Shown: positions 26,054-34,876 of the stretch, piece after piece | Layout: every line of letters starts with the position of its first letter | Numbering within the stretch: the stretch's first letter is position 1 | Origin: Variovorax sp. Root318D1 | GTDB lineage: Bacteria > Pseudomonadota > Gammaproteobacteria > Burkholderiales > Burkholderiaceae_C | NCBI RefSeq assembly: GCF_001424835.1 | Contig: NZ_LMCQ01000004.1 | Span: 3,707 to 67,706, forward strand | Length of the DNA: 64,000 bases | Direction of reading: 5' to 3' | The notes under the pieces: model-generated | The model's input: only the letters and a program-made list of their open reading frames with translations | Databases searched by the model: none | What the model was told of the DNA's origin: nothing | Made by a program: the position numbers and the translations under genes

Positions 26054-26965
26054 GTGAACTCAGCCCAGCATCGGAACATGCGCCGCGTCGATCCCGTCAG
26101 CCTTCAGTTGTTCCTTGCCGCCGCACGCGAGGGCTCGATCAAGCGCGCCGCGGATGCCGAGCACATCGCGCAATCTGCACTCAGCCGGCGCATCGCTGAC
26201 CTTGAGCACGCGCTGGGAGTGCAGCTCCTGAGCCGCTCCCCCCTCGGCGTCACCCTTACGGAAGCCGGACAACGAGCGTACGCCCTCGGTGAAAAACTCG
26301 ATGCCGACATTCAATCGTTCGCAAGAGAGGTGCAAGCGTTGAGCGGGGAAGTCGCCGGCACGGTCCGCCTGTTTGCCAACCTCTCCTCCATCGTCGGATT
26401 TCTGCCCGAGCGGCTGCATGCGTTTCGGGTTGAGCACCCGAACGTGGAGATCGTGCTGCAGGAGCGTTCGTCAAGCGAGTGCATCCGTGCTTGCCTGGAC
26501 GACCGTGCGGATGTGGCGATCTGCCTCGCAGGCGTGGCGGCACTGCCCGCGCTGGAGTCCTGGCATTTCGCTGACGACCCGCTCATCGTGATCCTGCCGC
26601 CGAATCATCCGTTGACCAAGCAACGCGCGATTCGTTTCGCGGAACTGCTGCGTCATCCGATCGTGCGCATTCAGTCCGGTGGAGCGGGCGACAGCTTCAT
26701 ACAAGAGCAGGCTGAAAAGCTCCGGATGCCGTATATGCCGGTTGTTGCGGTCAGCAGCTACGAAGCCGCCTGCCGCATGGTGGAGGTCGGCATGGGGGTC
26801 GCAATCATGACCGGCAGCGCGTTGCGAGCGCTCGCGGGCACGAAGCGCTTCGTGCGACGCCCCCTCGATGAGCCGTGGAAGGATCGGGAACTGCGCGTGT
26901 TCGCGCTCAAGAAATCAAGCCGGCTCCGGGCTGTGGACGCCATGATCGCTGCTCTGCGCGGCTGA
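26054..26965 (+). CDS. LysR family transcriptional regulator
   Basis: A 303-residue LysR regulator (GSIKRAADAEHIAQSALSRR in the helix-turn-helix). It begins at a GTG at 26054; the ATG at 26078 is an equally good start. It lies 24 bases after the Crp gene on the same strand, probably in the operon with the aconitase-like gene, and upstream of a Bug binding protein. Confidence 0.9.
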   Translation: MNSAQHRNMRRVDPVSLQLFLAAAREGSIKRAADAEHIAQSALSRRIADLEHALGVQLLSRSPLGVTLTEAGQRAYALGEKLDADIQSFAREVQALSGEVAGTVRLFANLSSIVGFLPERLHAFRVEHPNVEIVLQERSSSECIRACLDDRADVAICLAGVAALPALESWHFADDPLIVILPPNHPLTKQRAIRFAELLRHPIVRIQSGGAGDSFIQEQAEKLRMPYMPVVAVSSYEAACRMVEVGMGVAIMTGSALRALAGTKRFVRRPLDEPWKDRELRVFALKKSSRLRAVDAMIAALRG

Positions 26966-27028
26966 TCCTCACACGCGATTTCTGCTCGGCCCGACCATCT
27001 GCGGCCGTGCTGCTGAGCGGCTTGGTGC

Positions 27029-27102
27029 AAGGGTATCGCGTACCGACATATCCCTTCTGACGCAAGAGCACTTCGCCCATTGGCGGCATCGCACCTAAAG
27101 TG
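27029..27102 (-). other. Shared leader element, copy C, with relic of an RraA N terminus
   Basis: Read on the minus strand from 27080, this stretch encodes MGEVLLRQKGYVGTRYP, matching VLMRHGGYRGMRYP before the RraA-type protein at 22625 at nine of 14 residues; seven of those nine codons differ only at the third base. No RraA body follows. On the plus strand it keeps AAGGG, AGCACT and CCTAAAGTG (27094-27102) with nearly the spacing of copy A. It looks like a truncated duplicate left upstream of the Bug gene, possibly still serving as its promoter region. Confidence 0.4.
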
Positions 27103-27130
27103 CCCTCGAGCGAGCATCGCTTCACAAGAA

Positions 27131-27158
27131 CTGCCAGGCGGCGCAGCCGCCGAGGCAG
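27131..27158 (+). promoter_or_regulatory. GC-rich hairpin in the leader of the Bug gene
   Basis: CTGCC and GGCGGC pair with GCCGCC and GGCAG around a GCA loop, giving a stem of about 11 base pairs with a small bulge. It ends 31 bases before the Bug gene ATG. No T-run follows, so it is not a standard terminator; it may stabilise or regulate the leader. Confidence 0.35.
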
Positions 27159-27189
27159 TCGCACTTCCGCCAATCCCACGGAGACATCC

Positions 27190-28179
27190 ATGCGCCTTTC
27201 ATTGCTTCTCGGCCGCAGCGCCGCAATCGCCCTTTCACTGTTGAGCATCAACGCCGCGTTCTCGCCGGTGCAGGCCCAACCCGTCGAGAACAGGCCGTTG
27301 CGCCTGATCGTTCCCAACCAGGCGGGGTCCGGCGTGGACGCTGTGGCTCGTTCCATGAGCAATGGCCTGGCGACTGCCTTCGGGCGGCCCATCGTCATCG
27401 AGAACGTGCCAGGAAGCGGTGGCCTGATCGGGACGCAGCAGATCGTGCGTGCCCCGAAGGACGGTTCGGTCCTTGGCATGGTGTCTTCCAACCACGTCAT
27501 CAATCCCTTCATCTACAAGCACGTACCGTTCGACGCCATCAAGGACATCACGCCGATTTCCGTGATCGCTTCCTCGCCTCTTGTGCTTGTGGTGAATCCG
27601 GACACGGTCAAGGCAAAGACCACGCGCGAGTTCATCGCTGAGCTGAAGGCCAGTCCCAAGAAGTTCTCCTACGGTTCAGCAGGCAATGGGACAGTTTTGC
27701 ACTTGGCTGCGGAGTATTTCCTCAGCGAGGCAGGCATCCAGGCCCTGCACATCCCTTACAAGGGAACGGGCAACATGACCACCGACCTCATCGGCGGGCA
27801 GGTCCATTTCGGCATGCTGCCGCTGGCGGTCGCGGCGCCTCAGATCAAGGCTGGAAAGCTGCGCGCCCTTGCGGTGAGTACTGCATCGCGGAACCCAGCC
27901 TTAGCCGACGTGCCAACAGTGGCCGAAAGCGGCATTCCGAACTTCGAATTTGATAGCTGGGTGGCGATCATTGGCCCTGCAGGCTTGTCACCTGCGGTGG
28001 TCGCGAGCACCTACCAGAAGCTCAAGGAAGCACTGGCAACGAAAGAGATTCACGATAGCTTCGCGGCGCAAGGCTTCACGTCGATGGCGACCACACCCGA
28101 GCAGACGCAACCCCTCCTGATCTCTGAACTTGAGAAGCACGGAAAGCTCGTGAAGCGCTCCGGTGCCACGGCCGACTGA
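27190..28179 (+). CDS. Tripartite tricarboxylate transporter substrate-binding protein (Bug family)
   Basis: A 329-residue periplasmic binding protein of the TctC/Bug family. A signal peptide (ALSLLSINAAFSPVQAQ) is followed by the family block RPLRLIVPNQAGSGVDAVAR, then ENVPGSGGLIGTQ and HIPYKGTGNMTTDLIGGQV. GGAGA precedes the ATG. Bug proteins bind carboxylic acids, amides or similar ligands. No TctA/TctB membrane genes are nearby. It precedes the indolepyruvate oxidoreductase gene by 40 bases, which suggests an acid ligand used by that pathway. Confidence 0.93.
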   Translation: MRLSLLLGRSAAIALSLLSINAAFSPVQAQPVENRPLRLIVPNQAGSGVDAVARSMSNGLATAFGRPIVIENVPGSGGLIGTQQIVRAPKDGSVLGMVSSNHVINPFIYKHVPFDAIKDITPISVIASSPLVLVVNPDTVKAKTTREFIAELKASPKKFSYGSAGNGTVLHLAAEYFLSEAGIQALHIPYKGTGNMTTDLIGGQVHFGMLPLAVAAPQIKAGKLRALAVSTASRNPALADVPTVAESGIPNFEFDSWVAIIGPAGLSPAVVASTYQKLKEALATKEIHDSFAAQGFTSMATTPEQTQPLLISELEKHGKLVKRSGATAD

Positions 28180-28219
28180 TCCCGCGCAATTCCGATCCCC
28201 AATGCAAGGAACTGAAGTC

Positions 28220-31200
28220 ATGAGCACAACCGTTTCCCTCAACGACAAGTACGAGTTGCCGAAGGGCCGCGTGTTCATGACCGGGACGCAGGCGCTCGTG
28301 CGGCTGCTGATGGTGCAAAAGGCGCGCGATGAAGCGGCTGGCCTGAAGACCGGCGGCTTCGTCTCCGGCTACCGCGGATCGCCGCTCGGCTCCGTCGACC
28401 AAGAGCTCTGGAAGGCAAAAAAGCTCCTCGAGAAGCACAACGTCAGGTTCAACCCGGGTCTCAACGAAGAGCTCGCCGCAACCTCGGTATGGGGTTCGCA
28501 GATGGCTGGCATGGATCCAAAGGCGACGGTGGATGGCGTCTTCGCCATGTGGTACGGGAAGGGTCCGGGTGTGGATCGCAGCGGCGACGTTTTCAAGCAC
28601 GCGAACATCGCGGGCACGTCCAGATTCGGTGGTGTGTTGGCGATCGCAGGCGACGACCACACATGCAAGTCATCGACCCTGCCACATCAGAGCGAGCAAG
28701 CCTTCATCGCCGCCGCGATGCCCGTGCTCAATCCTTCGGGCGTGCGTGAATTCCTGGAATTCGGTTTGCACGGCTGGGCGATGTCACGGTACTCGGGCTG
28801 CTGGATCGGCTTCAAGGCCGTCAGCGAAACGATCGAGACCACCTCATCCTTCGAAATCGACCCGATGGCGATCGAGACAAGGGTGCCGGACAACCAGCAG
28901 GTCCAGCCGGGCTCGCTGTCGATCCGGTGGCCGGACCCTCCCATGGAGCAGGAAGCGCGGCTGTTGCGCGACAAGCTTCAGGCCGTGCTCGAGTACGTTC
29001 GGCTGAACGCATTGAACCGGCAGGAGTGGAAAGTCCCGAACGCCAAATTGGGTATCGTGACCACCGGCAAGAGCTACCTGGACACGCGTGAAGCGCTGTC
29101 GTTGCTTGGCATTGACGAGGCCGGCGCCAAATCCCTTGGGCTGCGCCTGTTGAAGATCGGCATGAGCTGGCCGCTCGAACCTGTCTGCGTGACCGAGTTT
29201 GCCGAAGGCTTGGTCGAGATCCTCGTCGTGGAGGAGAAGCGAGGCGTGATCGAGCCGCAGATCAAGGAACAGCTCTACAACGCACCGGCCGACAGCCGCC
29301 CGCGCGTTGTCGGCAAAGCGGAGGGCGAAGGGGAATGGGTCCGGTCGCCGAACGGCTTCTTACTACCTCCGAACGGCGAACTCACGCCGGCCCTCATCGC
29401 CAAAGTCATCGCGCAGCGTCTGCTGCAAGTGCTCGGCGCCGGCGCACTCCCGCAGTCGGCGACAGCGGTTCTGGCCAGTGCTGGCTGCGCGGCAGCCCTC
29501 GACCCGACGCTCCCGCAACGGCTGCCGTTCTTCTGCTCGGGTTGCCCGCACAACACTTCGACCAAGGTCCCCGAGGGGTCGCGTGCTGGTGCGGGGATCG
29601 GTTGTCACGGCATGGCGATCTTGATGGACCGCAACACCGGCAACATCACGCAGATGGGCGGTGAGGGGGCGGCCTGGATCGGCCATGCACCATTCACCTC
29701 AGAAGGTCATATTTTTCAGAACCTCGGCGATGGCACCTACAGCCACTCGGGTTCGCTGGCACTGCGCGCCGCGGTTGCCGCGGGGGTCAACATCACCTAC
29801 AAGATTCTGGCGAATGACGCGGTGGCAATGACGGGCGGGCAACCTGTGGAAGGGAGCCTGACCGCCATCCAGATCCTGCAGCAGGTGGCAGCCGAGGGTG
29901 TCAAGAACTTGCACCTGGTGTCCGACGACCCAGCGTCCTGGCAGGCCTTGGGAGGCTTGCCAGCGGGCGTCATCGTCAGTCATCGGGACCGGCTCGACGA
30001 GGTGCAGCGTCAGTTGCGGGACTCGTCGGGCGTGTCGGTCATCGTCTATGCGCAAACCTGCGCGGCGGAGAAGCGGCGCCGGCGCAAGAAGAAGGAGATG
30101 GTCGATCCGCCGAGGCGCGTGGTGATCAACGAGGAAGTGTGCGAAGGCTGCGGCGACTGCGGTGTGCAGTCGAACTGCGTCTCTATTGTGCCGCTCGAAA
30201 CGCCGCTCGGCCGCAAGCGAACCATCGATCAGAGCTCGTGCAACAAGGACTATTCCTGCGTCAAAGGCTTCTGTCCCAGCTTCGTGACCGTCGAGGGCGG
30301 TGCTGTTCGCAAGGCCTCCAAGTCCAAGAACGCATTGCCGGCAGATCTGCCCCAACCTGTCATTCCGCCGCTCGACCAGCCGTACAACGTGTTGATCACC
30401 GGCGTGGGTGGAACCGGCGTCGTCACCATCGGTGCACTCATGGGCATGGCTGCTCACATCGAAGGCAAGGGCGTCGTCATCCTTGACATGGCGGGCCTGG
30501 CGCAGAAAGGCGGTGCTGTGATGTCGCATGTTCGTCTGGCTGCGAAGCCCGACGCACTGCATGGTGCGCGAATTGGCCAGAAGCAAGTGGACCTGCTGCT
30601 GGCTTGTGATCTCATGGTCGCGGCAAGCAAGGAGGCACTGTTCGCATCCGGCACCGAGCGAACCCACGCCGTGGTGAACACCCATGTCGCGCCCACCGGC
30701 GGCTTCACGAGGAACCTGGATTGGCAGGCTCGCCCCGAAGAGTTGCTGGAGCAGTTGAAGTCGGGGGTAAAGCAGACCGCGACGATCGACGCGTCTCGCC
30801 TTGCAACCAAGCTGATGGGCGACGCAGTGGCGACGAATGTCTTCATGCTGGGGTTCGCGTGGCAGTCGGGCCGAATTCCCCTTTCAGAGGCATCGCTACT
30901 CCGTGCGATTGAACTCAACGGCGCCGCCGTGGCGATGAACACGGCGGCATTTGCCTGGGGGCGGCAGGCTGCCCTGGAGTTGGACAAGGTGCGTTCCGCT
31001 GCGGGCATGGACACTGCGCAAGTGATGCTGCTGCCGCAGCGCACACCGTCATTGGATACGGTAGTTGCCGATCGCAAAACGCGCCTTTCCGGCTACCAGA
31101 ACGATAGGTACGCACAGCATTTCGAGGCCCGTGTTCGTGAACTTGCAGCCCTTGAGAAAGCGACATTGGGGACTGACCGCGTGGCTCGCGAGGTCGCCAC

Positions 31201-31726
31201 AAGCCTCTACAAGTTGATGGCGTACAAGGACGAGTACGAGGTGGCCCGCCTCTACACGGAGAGCGGCTTCTTCGAGCGCATCGACCGCGAGTTCGAGGGG
31301 AACTACAAGCTGCACTTTCACCTGGCACCGCCGCTCCTGGCCAAGCGTGACGGCAATGGACGTTTGCTGAAGAAGGCATACGGGCCATGGGTGGCAGCCA
31401 CTTTCCGGTGGCTCGCCAAGGGCAAGGTCCTGCGGGGCACTGTTCTCGACGTATTCGGCTACACGGCGGAGCGCCGCAGCGAGCGTGCCGAGATCGCGCG
31501 TTACCTCGGGCAGATGCGGCAGGTGCTCTCCGAGGCGCGGCCCGAACACACTGCAATTCTTCTGGAACTCGCCAGGCTTCCGCAAACCATGCGCGGTTAT
31601 GGGCATGTGAAAGAAGCGAACGTGACCGCTGCGCGCAGGCGCGAGGCTTACGTTCTCGAACAGCTGCGCAAGCCGGTCGCAGCCAAGGATGCACAAGTGC
31701 AGGACCGCGAACCCCAAGTTGTCTGA
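28220..31726 (+). CDS. Indolepyruvate:ferredoxin oxidoreductase family protein, fused
   Basis: A 1168-residue fusion of the alpha (IorA) and beta/gamma (IorB) parts of 2-oxoacid:ferredoxin oxidoreductases. The N-terminal half carries the pyrimidine-binding and TPP domains (FVSGYRGSPLGSVDQ; FCSGCPHNTS; GMAILMDRNTG). A cysteine-rich segment (CEGCGDCGVQSNC, then CNKDYSCVKGFCPS) should hold iron-sulfur clusters, and the gamma domain starts at LITGVGGTGVVTIG. It decarboxylates an aryl- or branched 2-oxoacid to its acyl-CoA. The ATG at 28220 follows AAGGAACTG. The thiolase gene follows nine bases later. Confidence 0.92.
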   Translation: MSTTVSLNDKYELPKGRVFMTGTQALVRLLMVQKARDEAAGLKTGGFVSGYRGSPLGSVDQELWKAKKLLEKHNVRFNPGLNEELAATSVWGSQMAGMDPKATVDGVFAMWYGKGPGVDRSGDVFKHANIAGTSRFGGVLAIAGDDHTCKSSTLPHQSEQAFIAAAMPVLNPSGVREFLEFGLHGWAMSRYSGCWIGFKAVSETIETTSSFEIDPMAIETRVPDNQQVQPGSLSIRWPDPPMEQEARLLRDKLQAVLEYVRLNALNRQEWKVPNAKLGIVTTGKSYLDTREALSLLGIDEAGAKSLGLRLLKIGMSWPLEPVCVTEFAEGLVEILVVEEKRGVIEPQIKEQLYNAPADSRPRVVGKAEGEGEWVRSPNGFLLPPNGELTPALIAKVIAQRLLQVLGAGALPQSATAVLASAGCAAALDPTLPQRLPFFCSGCPHNTSTKVPEGSRAGAGIGCHGMAILMDRNTGNITQMGGEGAAWIGHAPFTSEGHIFQNLGDGTYSHSGSLALRAAVAAGVNITYKILANDAVAMTGGQPVEGSLTAIQILQQVAAEGVKNLHLVSDDPASWQALGGLPAGVIVSHRDRLDEVQRQLRDSSGVSVIVYAQTCAAEKRRRRKKKEMVDPPRRVVINEEVCEGCGDCGVQSNCVSIVPLETPLGRKRTIDQSSCNKDYSCVKGFCPSFVTVEGGAVRKASKSKNALPADLPQPVIPPLDQPYNVLITGVGGTGVVTIGALMGMAAHIEGKGVVILDMAGLAQKGGAVMSHVRLAAKPDALHGARIGQKQVDLLLACDLMVAASKEALFASGTERTHAVVNTHVAPTGGFTRNLDWQARPEELLEQLKSGVKQTATIDASRLATKLMGDAVATNVFMLGFAWQSGRIPLSEASLLRAIELNGAAVAMNTAAFAWGRQAALELDKVRSAAGMDTAQVMLLPQRTPSLDTVVADRKTRLSGYQNDRYAQHFEARVRELAALEKATLGTDRVAREVATSLYKLMAYKDEYEVARLYTESGFFERIDREFEGNYKLHFHLAPPLLAKRDGNGRLLKKAYGPWVAATFRWLAKGKVLRGTVLDVFGYTAERRSERAEIARYLGQMRQVLSEARPEHTAILLELARLPQTMRGYGHVKEANVTAARRREAYVLEQLRKPVAAKDAQVQDREPQVV

Positions 31727-31735
31727 GGAAATGAA

Positions 31736-32920
31736 ATGAAGAACCAAGATGTATTCGTCGTCGGTGCTGTCCGCACCGCCATCGGCACCTTCGGCGGATC
31801 GCTGAAGGAGATCCCGCTTTGTCACTTGGCGACCGCGGCCGTCAAGGCCGCACTGGAGCGCAGCGGGGTCGATCCTGCAAGCGTCGGCCACGTCGTAATG
31901 GGCAATGTCATACCCACAGAACCGCGCGACGCTTATCTTTCTCGTGTTGCCGCAATCGAAGCCGGGATTCCGGTTCAGACTCCAGCGTTCAATGTCAATC
32001 GTCTCTGCGGATCCGGCTTGCAGGCCATCATCTCGGCCGCGCAGACGCTTGTGCTTGGTGAAGCTTCGATCGCCGTGGCCGGCGGCGCGGAATCCATGAG
32101 TCGAGGACCCTACCTGCTGGCTGCCGCCCGCTGGGGCAGCCGGATGGGGGACACCCAGGCAACGGACTACATGATGGGCGTTCTGCACGATCCGTTCCAT
32201 CGGATCCTCATGGGGATCACGGCGGAGAACGTTGCCGACCAAGCTGCGATCACACGCGAGATGCAGGACGAACTGGCGTTGGAAAGCCAGATGCGGGCTG
32301 CCCGCGCCGTCGCCGAAGGCCGGTTCAAGTCGCAGATCGTTGCCATCGAGATCCCCAGCCGGAAGGGAACAGTGATCTTCGATACCGACGAACACGTGCG
32401 CGGCGGCACCACCCTCGAGCAACTTGCAAAGATGAAACCCGCGTTCAAGGAGAACGGGACGGTCACGGCAGGCAACGCTTCCGGTATCAATGACGGCGCT
32501 TCCGCCGTGGTGTTGGCTACTGAGGATGCCCTCCGGCAGGGAGGGTTGAAGCCTTTGGCACGGCTCGTGAGCTATGCGCATGCGGGCGTGGACCCCAGAT
32601 ACATGGGGCTCGGCCCTGTCCCTGCAACCCACTTGGCACTGCAGCGGGCGGGATTGACTGCAGACGACCTTGACGTGATCGAATCGAATGAGGCGTTTGC
32701 AGCGCAGGCATGTGCGGTGAGCCGGGCCCTTCATTTCGACCCCGCGAAGGTCAATCCCAACGGATCGGGCATTTCGCTCGGACATCCGGTGGGAGCGACC
32801 GGCTCCATCATTGCCACCAAAGCCGTCCATGAGCTGCGGCGCATTGGCGGAAGGTACGCCCTGGCTACGATGTGTATTGGTGGCGGACAGGGTATTGCGG
32901 CAATCTTCGAGCGGGTGTGA
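31736..32920 (+). CDS. Thiolase family protein (acetyl-CoA C-acyltransferase)
   Basis: A 394-residue thiolase. The nucleophile is Cys91 in NRLCGSGLQAI; His350 in GHPVGATG and Cys380 in CIGGGQG complete the active site, and NEAFAAQACAV is typical. It either condenses two acetyl-CoA or cleaves a 3-oxoacyl-CoA. GAGGAA lies five bases before the ATG and the gene is coupled to the indolepyruvate oxidoreductase, so cleavage of a 3-oxoacyl-CoA downstream of an oxoacid oxidation is the likely role. Confidence 0.94.
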   Translation: MKNQDVFVVGAVRTAIGTFGGSLKEIPLCHLATAAVKAALERSGVDPASVGHVVMGNVIPTEPRDAYLSRVAAIEAGIPVQTPAFNVNRLCGSGLQAIISAAQTLVLGEASIAVAGGAESMSRGPYLLAAARWGSRMGDTQATDYMMGVLHDPFHRILMGITAENVADQAAITREMQDELALESQMRAARAVAEGRFKSQIVAIEIPSRKGTVIFDTDEHVRGGTTLEQLAKMKPAFKENGTVTAGNASGINDGASAVVLATEDALRQGGLKPLARLVSYAHAGVDPRYMGLGPVPATHLALQRAGLTADDLDVIESNEAFAAQACAVSRALHFDPAKVNPNGSGISLGHPVGATGSIIATKAVHELRRIGGRYALATMCIGGGQGIAAIFERV

Positions 32921-33012
32921 GCATTGCAAGGTGTCAGTGGTCTGACGCATCGACTTCCGGCTCGCTCTTGATCAGTTTGATGTACCCCAGTGTGTCCCCC
33001 GCTTGATGTCGG

Positions 33013-33113
33013 CACTTTATGGGGCCCGGCGTTGGCGTGTAGTGCTGATGCGCATTGGGGGCTATCGCGTCTTGGCATACCAAAAAGGTTCGAGACCCAT
33101 CTACCATTTGCGT
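33013..33113. promoter_or_regulatory. Shared leader element, copy B (upstream of the second rraA-like gene)
   Basis: This leader aligns with the inverse of 23204-23300: CACTTTA, then a 17-base identical block (TGTAGTGCTGATGCGC with its preceding G), GGGGGCTATCGCG and TACCAT. The gap between ACTTTA and AGTGCT is 21 bases, two fewer than in copies A and C, which shifts the reading frame upstream of that point. Confidence 0.45.
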
Positions 33114-33647
33114 ATGGAGTACAAGACAACGGATCTATGCGACGCCTGCGACGAAGCGCAAGCGTGTGAGCTGCCCTTCATGGGATTCGGCAGGAAACGC
33201 ACATTCGCCGGCACCATCCGCACGGCGCGCTACTCGCAGGGCCTGAATGTTCTGCGCGACCTGATCAACCAGCAGGGACACGGTCAAGTGCTCGTCATCG
33301 ATGGCGCGGAAGCGGGATGGCGTGCGCTGTTCGGAGATGTCATGGCCGGCTTGGCGGCGCGGAACGGCTGGGCCGGCGTGGTCGTCAACGGGGCGATCCG
33401 GGATCGGGTCGAGATCGACGGGATGGATGTAGGCGTCAAGGCGCTCGGAACGGTTCCGCGCCGCGCGATCATCGGCGGCAGTGGGGAATTGGATGTCCCG
33501 GTCCACTTTGGCGGAATCACATTCACTCCTGGTGCGCGTCTTGTGGCGGACGAGGACGGAGTCATTGTCTTGCCGCCAGGGCTGAACGAATCCAGTATCA
33601 AGGTCGATGATGCCATCGCGGCTACCGCCAAGTACGTTGCAGGCTAA
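33048..33647 (+). CDS. RraA-family protein, HMG/CHA aldolase type (copy 2)
   Basis: A close paralogue of the protein at 22625, about 199 residues, with the same core (KTTDLCDACDEAQACE) and an intact D-X20-R-D motif (GDVMAG to AIRD). The start is uncertain: the ATG at 33048 is chosen because it is conserved in the paralogue; 33114 is the shorter alternative. It probably cleaves or decarboxylates a 4-hydroxy-2-oxo-diacid or oxaloacetate with a divalent metal. It follows the thiolase gene and precedes a LysR gene; its hydratase partner may be the aconitase-like protein at 36946. Confidence 0.85.
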   Translation: MRIGGYRVLAYQKGSRPIYHLRMEYKTTDLCDACDEAQACELPFMGFGRKRTFAGTIRTARYSQGLNVLRDLINQQGHGQVLVIDGAEAGWRALFGDVMAGLAARNGWAGVVVNGAIRDRVEIDGMDVGVKALGTVPRRAIIGGSGELDVPVHFGGITFTPGARLVADEDGVIVLPPGLNESSIKVDDAIAATAKYVAG

Positions 33648-33711
33648 TCCTCCGTGGCTATGTGATTCAGACCGTACTGAATGAGCCCCCGCGCTCACCA
33701 AGCGGATTCCC

Positions 33712-33732
33712 GCCTGCAGTTCGGTTGCAGGC
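33712..33732. other. Hairpin in the rraA2-lysR spacer
   Basis: GCCTGCA at 33712-33718 and TGCAGGC at 33726-33732 form a perfect 7-base stem with a 7-base loop. It lies 65 bases after the rraA-like stop. No T-run follows. It could help transcript ending or be part of the leader of the LysR gene; the rest of the 400-base spacer-like stretch around it shows no gene. Confidence 0.3.
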
Positions 33733-33850
33733 CTGTGCTCCCGCGACGAACCCTTCCGTAGCGAGGTCCTGCGAAGGTGACGGAGAAGCCCCCTGCCTTC
33801 AACCCGCCAGGTTCGATGGGCCTGATGCCCTTTGTGTAACGGGAGCAGAG

Positions 33851-34807
33851 ATGTCGAACGAAGCCAAGATTGATCGATCGCGAATGGTCCCCATGAACGT
33901 GCGGACGTGGATCCGCAAGTTGGATCTCATGACGTTGCGCTTGTTTGCTTCGATTACCGAGGAGCGAAATATCGGACGGGCTGCCGTCCGCGAATCAATC
34001 GCTCCTTCGGCCGTCACGAAGCGAATCCAGCAGTTGGAGGACACGCTCGGCTTCAGGCTGATGTACCGCGACCCGAAAGGGACCCGCCTGACAGCGGCGG
34101 GCGCGATAGTGGATTCTCACGTGAAGCGCATCCTGGCCGCCATTGATGATCTCCACCATGAACTTGGTGACTTCGTCGTGGGTGTTCAGGGGCACGTGCG
34201 ACTCTGGGCCAACGCGTCCGCGCTCGTGGAATACCTGGCCGATGATCTGGGCACGTTCAGTCGCAACTTTCCGTCGGTGACGCTGGACATCGACGAGGGC
34301 AATTCAGCTGAGATCGAACACGCTGTGGCATCCGGACTTGCCGACGTCGGAATCTGTGCGCCGCCGCTCGATCCCTCGCACAAGCTATCGATCCAGCCCT
34401 ATCGCACGGACCGCCTGGTGGCGGTGGTCAGTGTGCTGCATCCTCTCGCCAATGCGGAGAAGCTGACGTTTCTGGACCTGCTCGGAACCGATCTCATCGG
34501 CGGCGGCACGAAAAGCGGAATGACCCGGTTGCTGGAACAGGCGGCGGCACAGCTGAAGATGAAATACCAGCCCAAGTATCGAGTTGCTTCCGGCGAAGCC
34601 GCACGCAGTCTCGTCCGCGCCGGCTTCGGCGTGTCGATACAACCATCGGGGATGGTCTGGCCCTATGAAGATGCGGAGCGGGTCCGCTCAGTCCCGATCG
34701 CGGACAAGTGGGCGGAGCGAGATCTGTGCATCCTCACACTGGCGGCGCGCCCCCACTCCGTCGCGCTGACGGCGTTGACCACGTTTCTCACCGACACCAG
34801 AAAATGA
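33851..34807 (+). CDS. LysR family transcriptional regulator
   Basis: A 318-residue LysR regulator. GGGAG precedes the ATG at 33851. The helix-turn-helix (ERNIGRAAVRESIAPSAVTK) sits about 20 residues further in than usual, behind an N-terminal extension (MSNEAKIDRSRMVPMNVRTW). It lies after the second rraA-like gene and ends convergent with the SMP-30 gene. Likely targets are the organic-acid genes on either side. Confidence 0.9.
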   Translation: MSNEAKIDRSRMVPMNVRTWIRKLDLMTLRLFASITEERNIGRAAVRESIAPSAVTKRIQQLEDTLGFRLMYRDPKGTRLTAAGAIVDSHVKRILAAIDDLHHELGDFVVGVQGHVRLWANASALVEYLADDLGTFSRNFPSVTLDIDEGNSAEIEHAVASGLADVGICAPPLDPSHKLSIQPYRTDRLVAVVSVLHPLANAEKLTFLDLLGTDLIGGGTKSGMTRLLEQAAAQLKMKYQPKYRVASGEAARSLVRAGFGVSIQPSGMVWPYEDAERVRSVPIADKWAERDLCILTLAARPHSVALTALTTFLTDTRK

Positions 34808-34876
34808 AAGTAGAGCACTACTCGCGCGCACCCTCAACTCCCGAACTACCAGTTTGCGAGTGCGTGAGTTCGGCGC

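Noticed and set aside
33648..33850. Possible riboswitch before the LysR gene
   Set aside because: A hairpin is present, but no TPP, glycine or cobalamin riboswitch consensus could be found.
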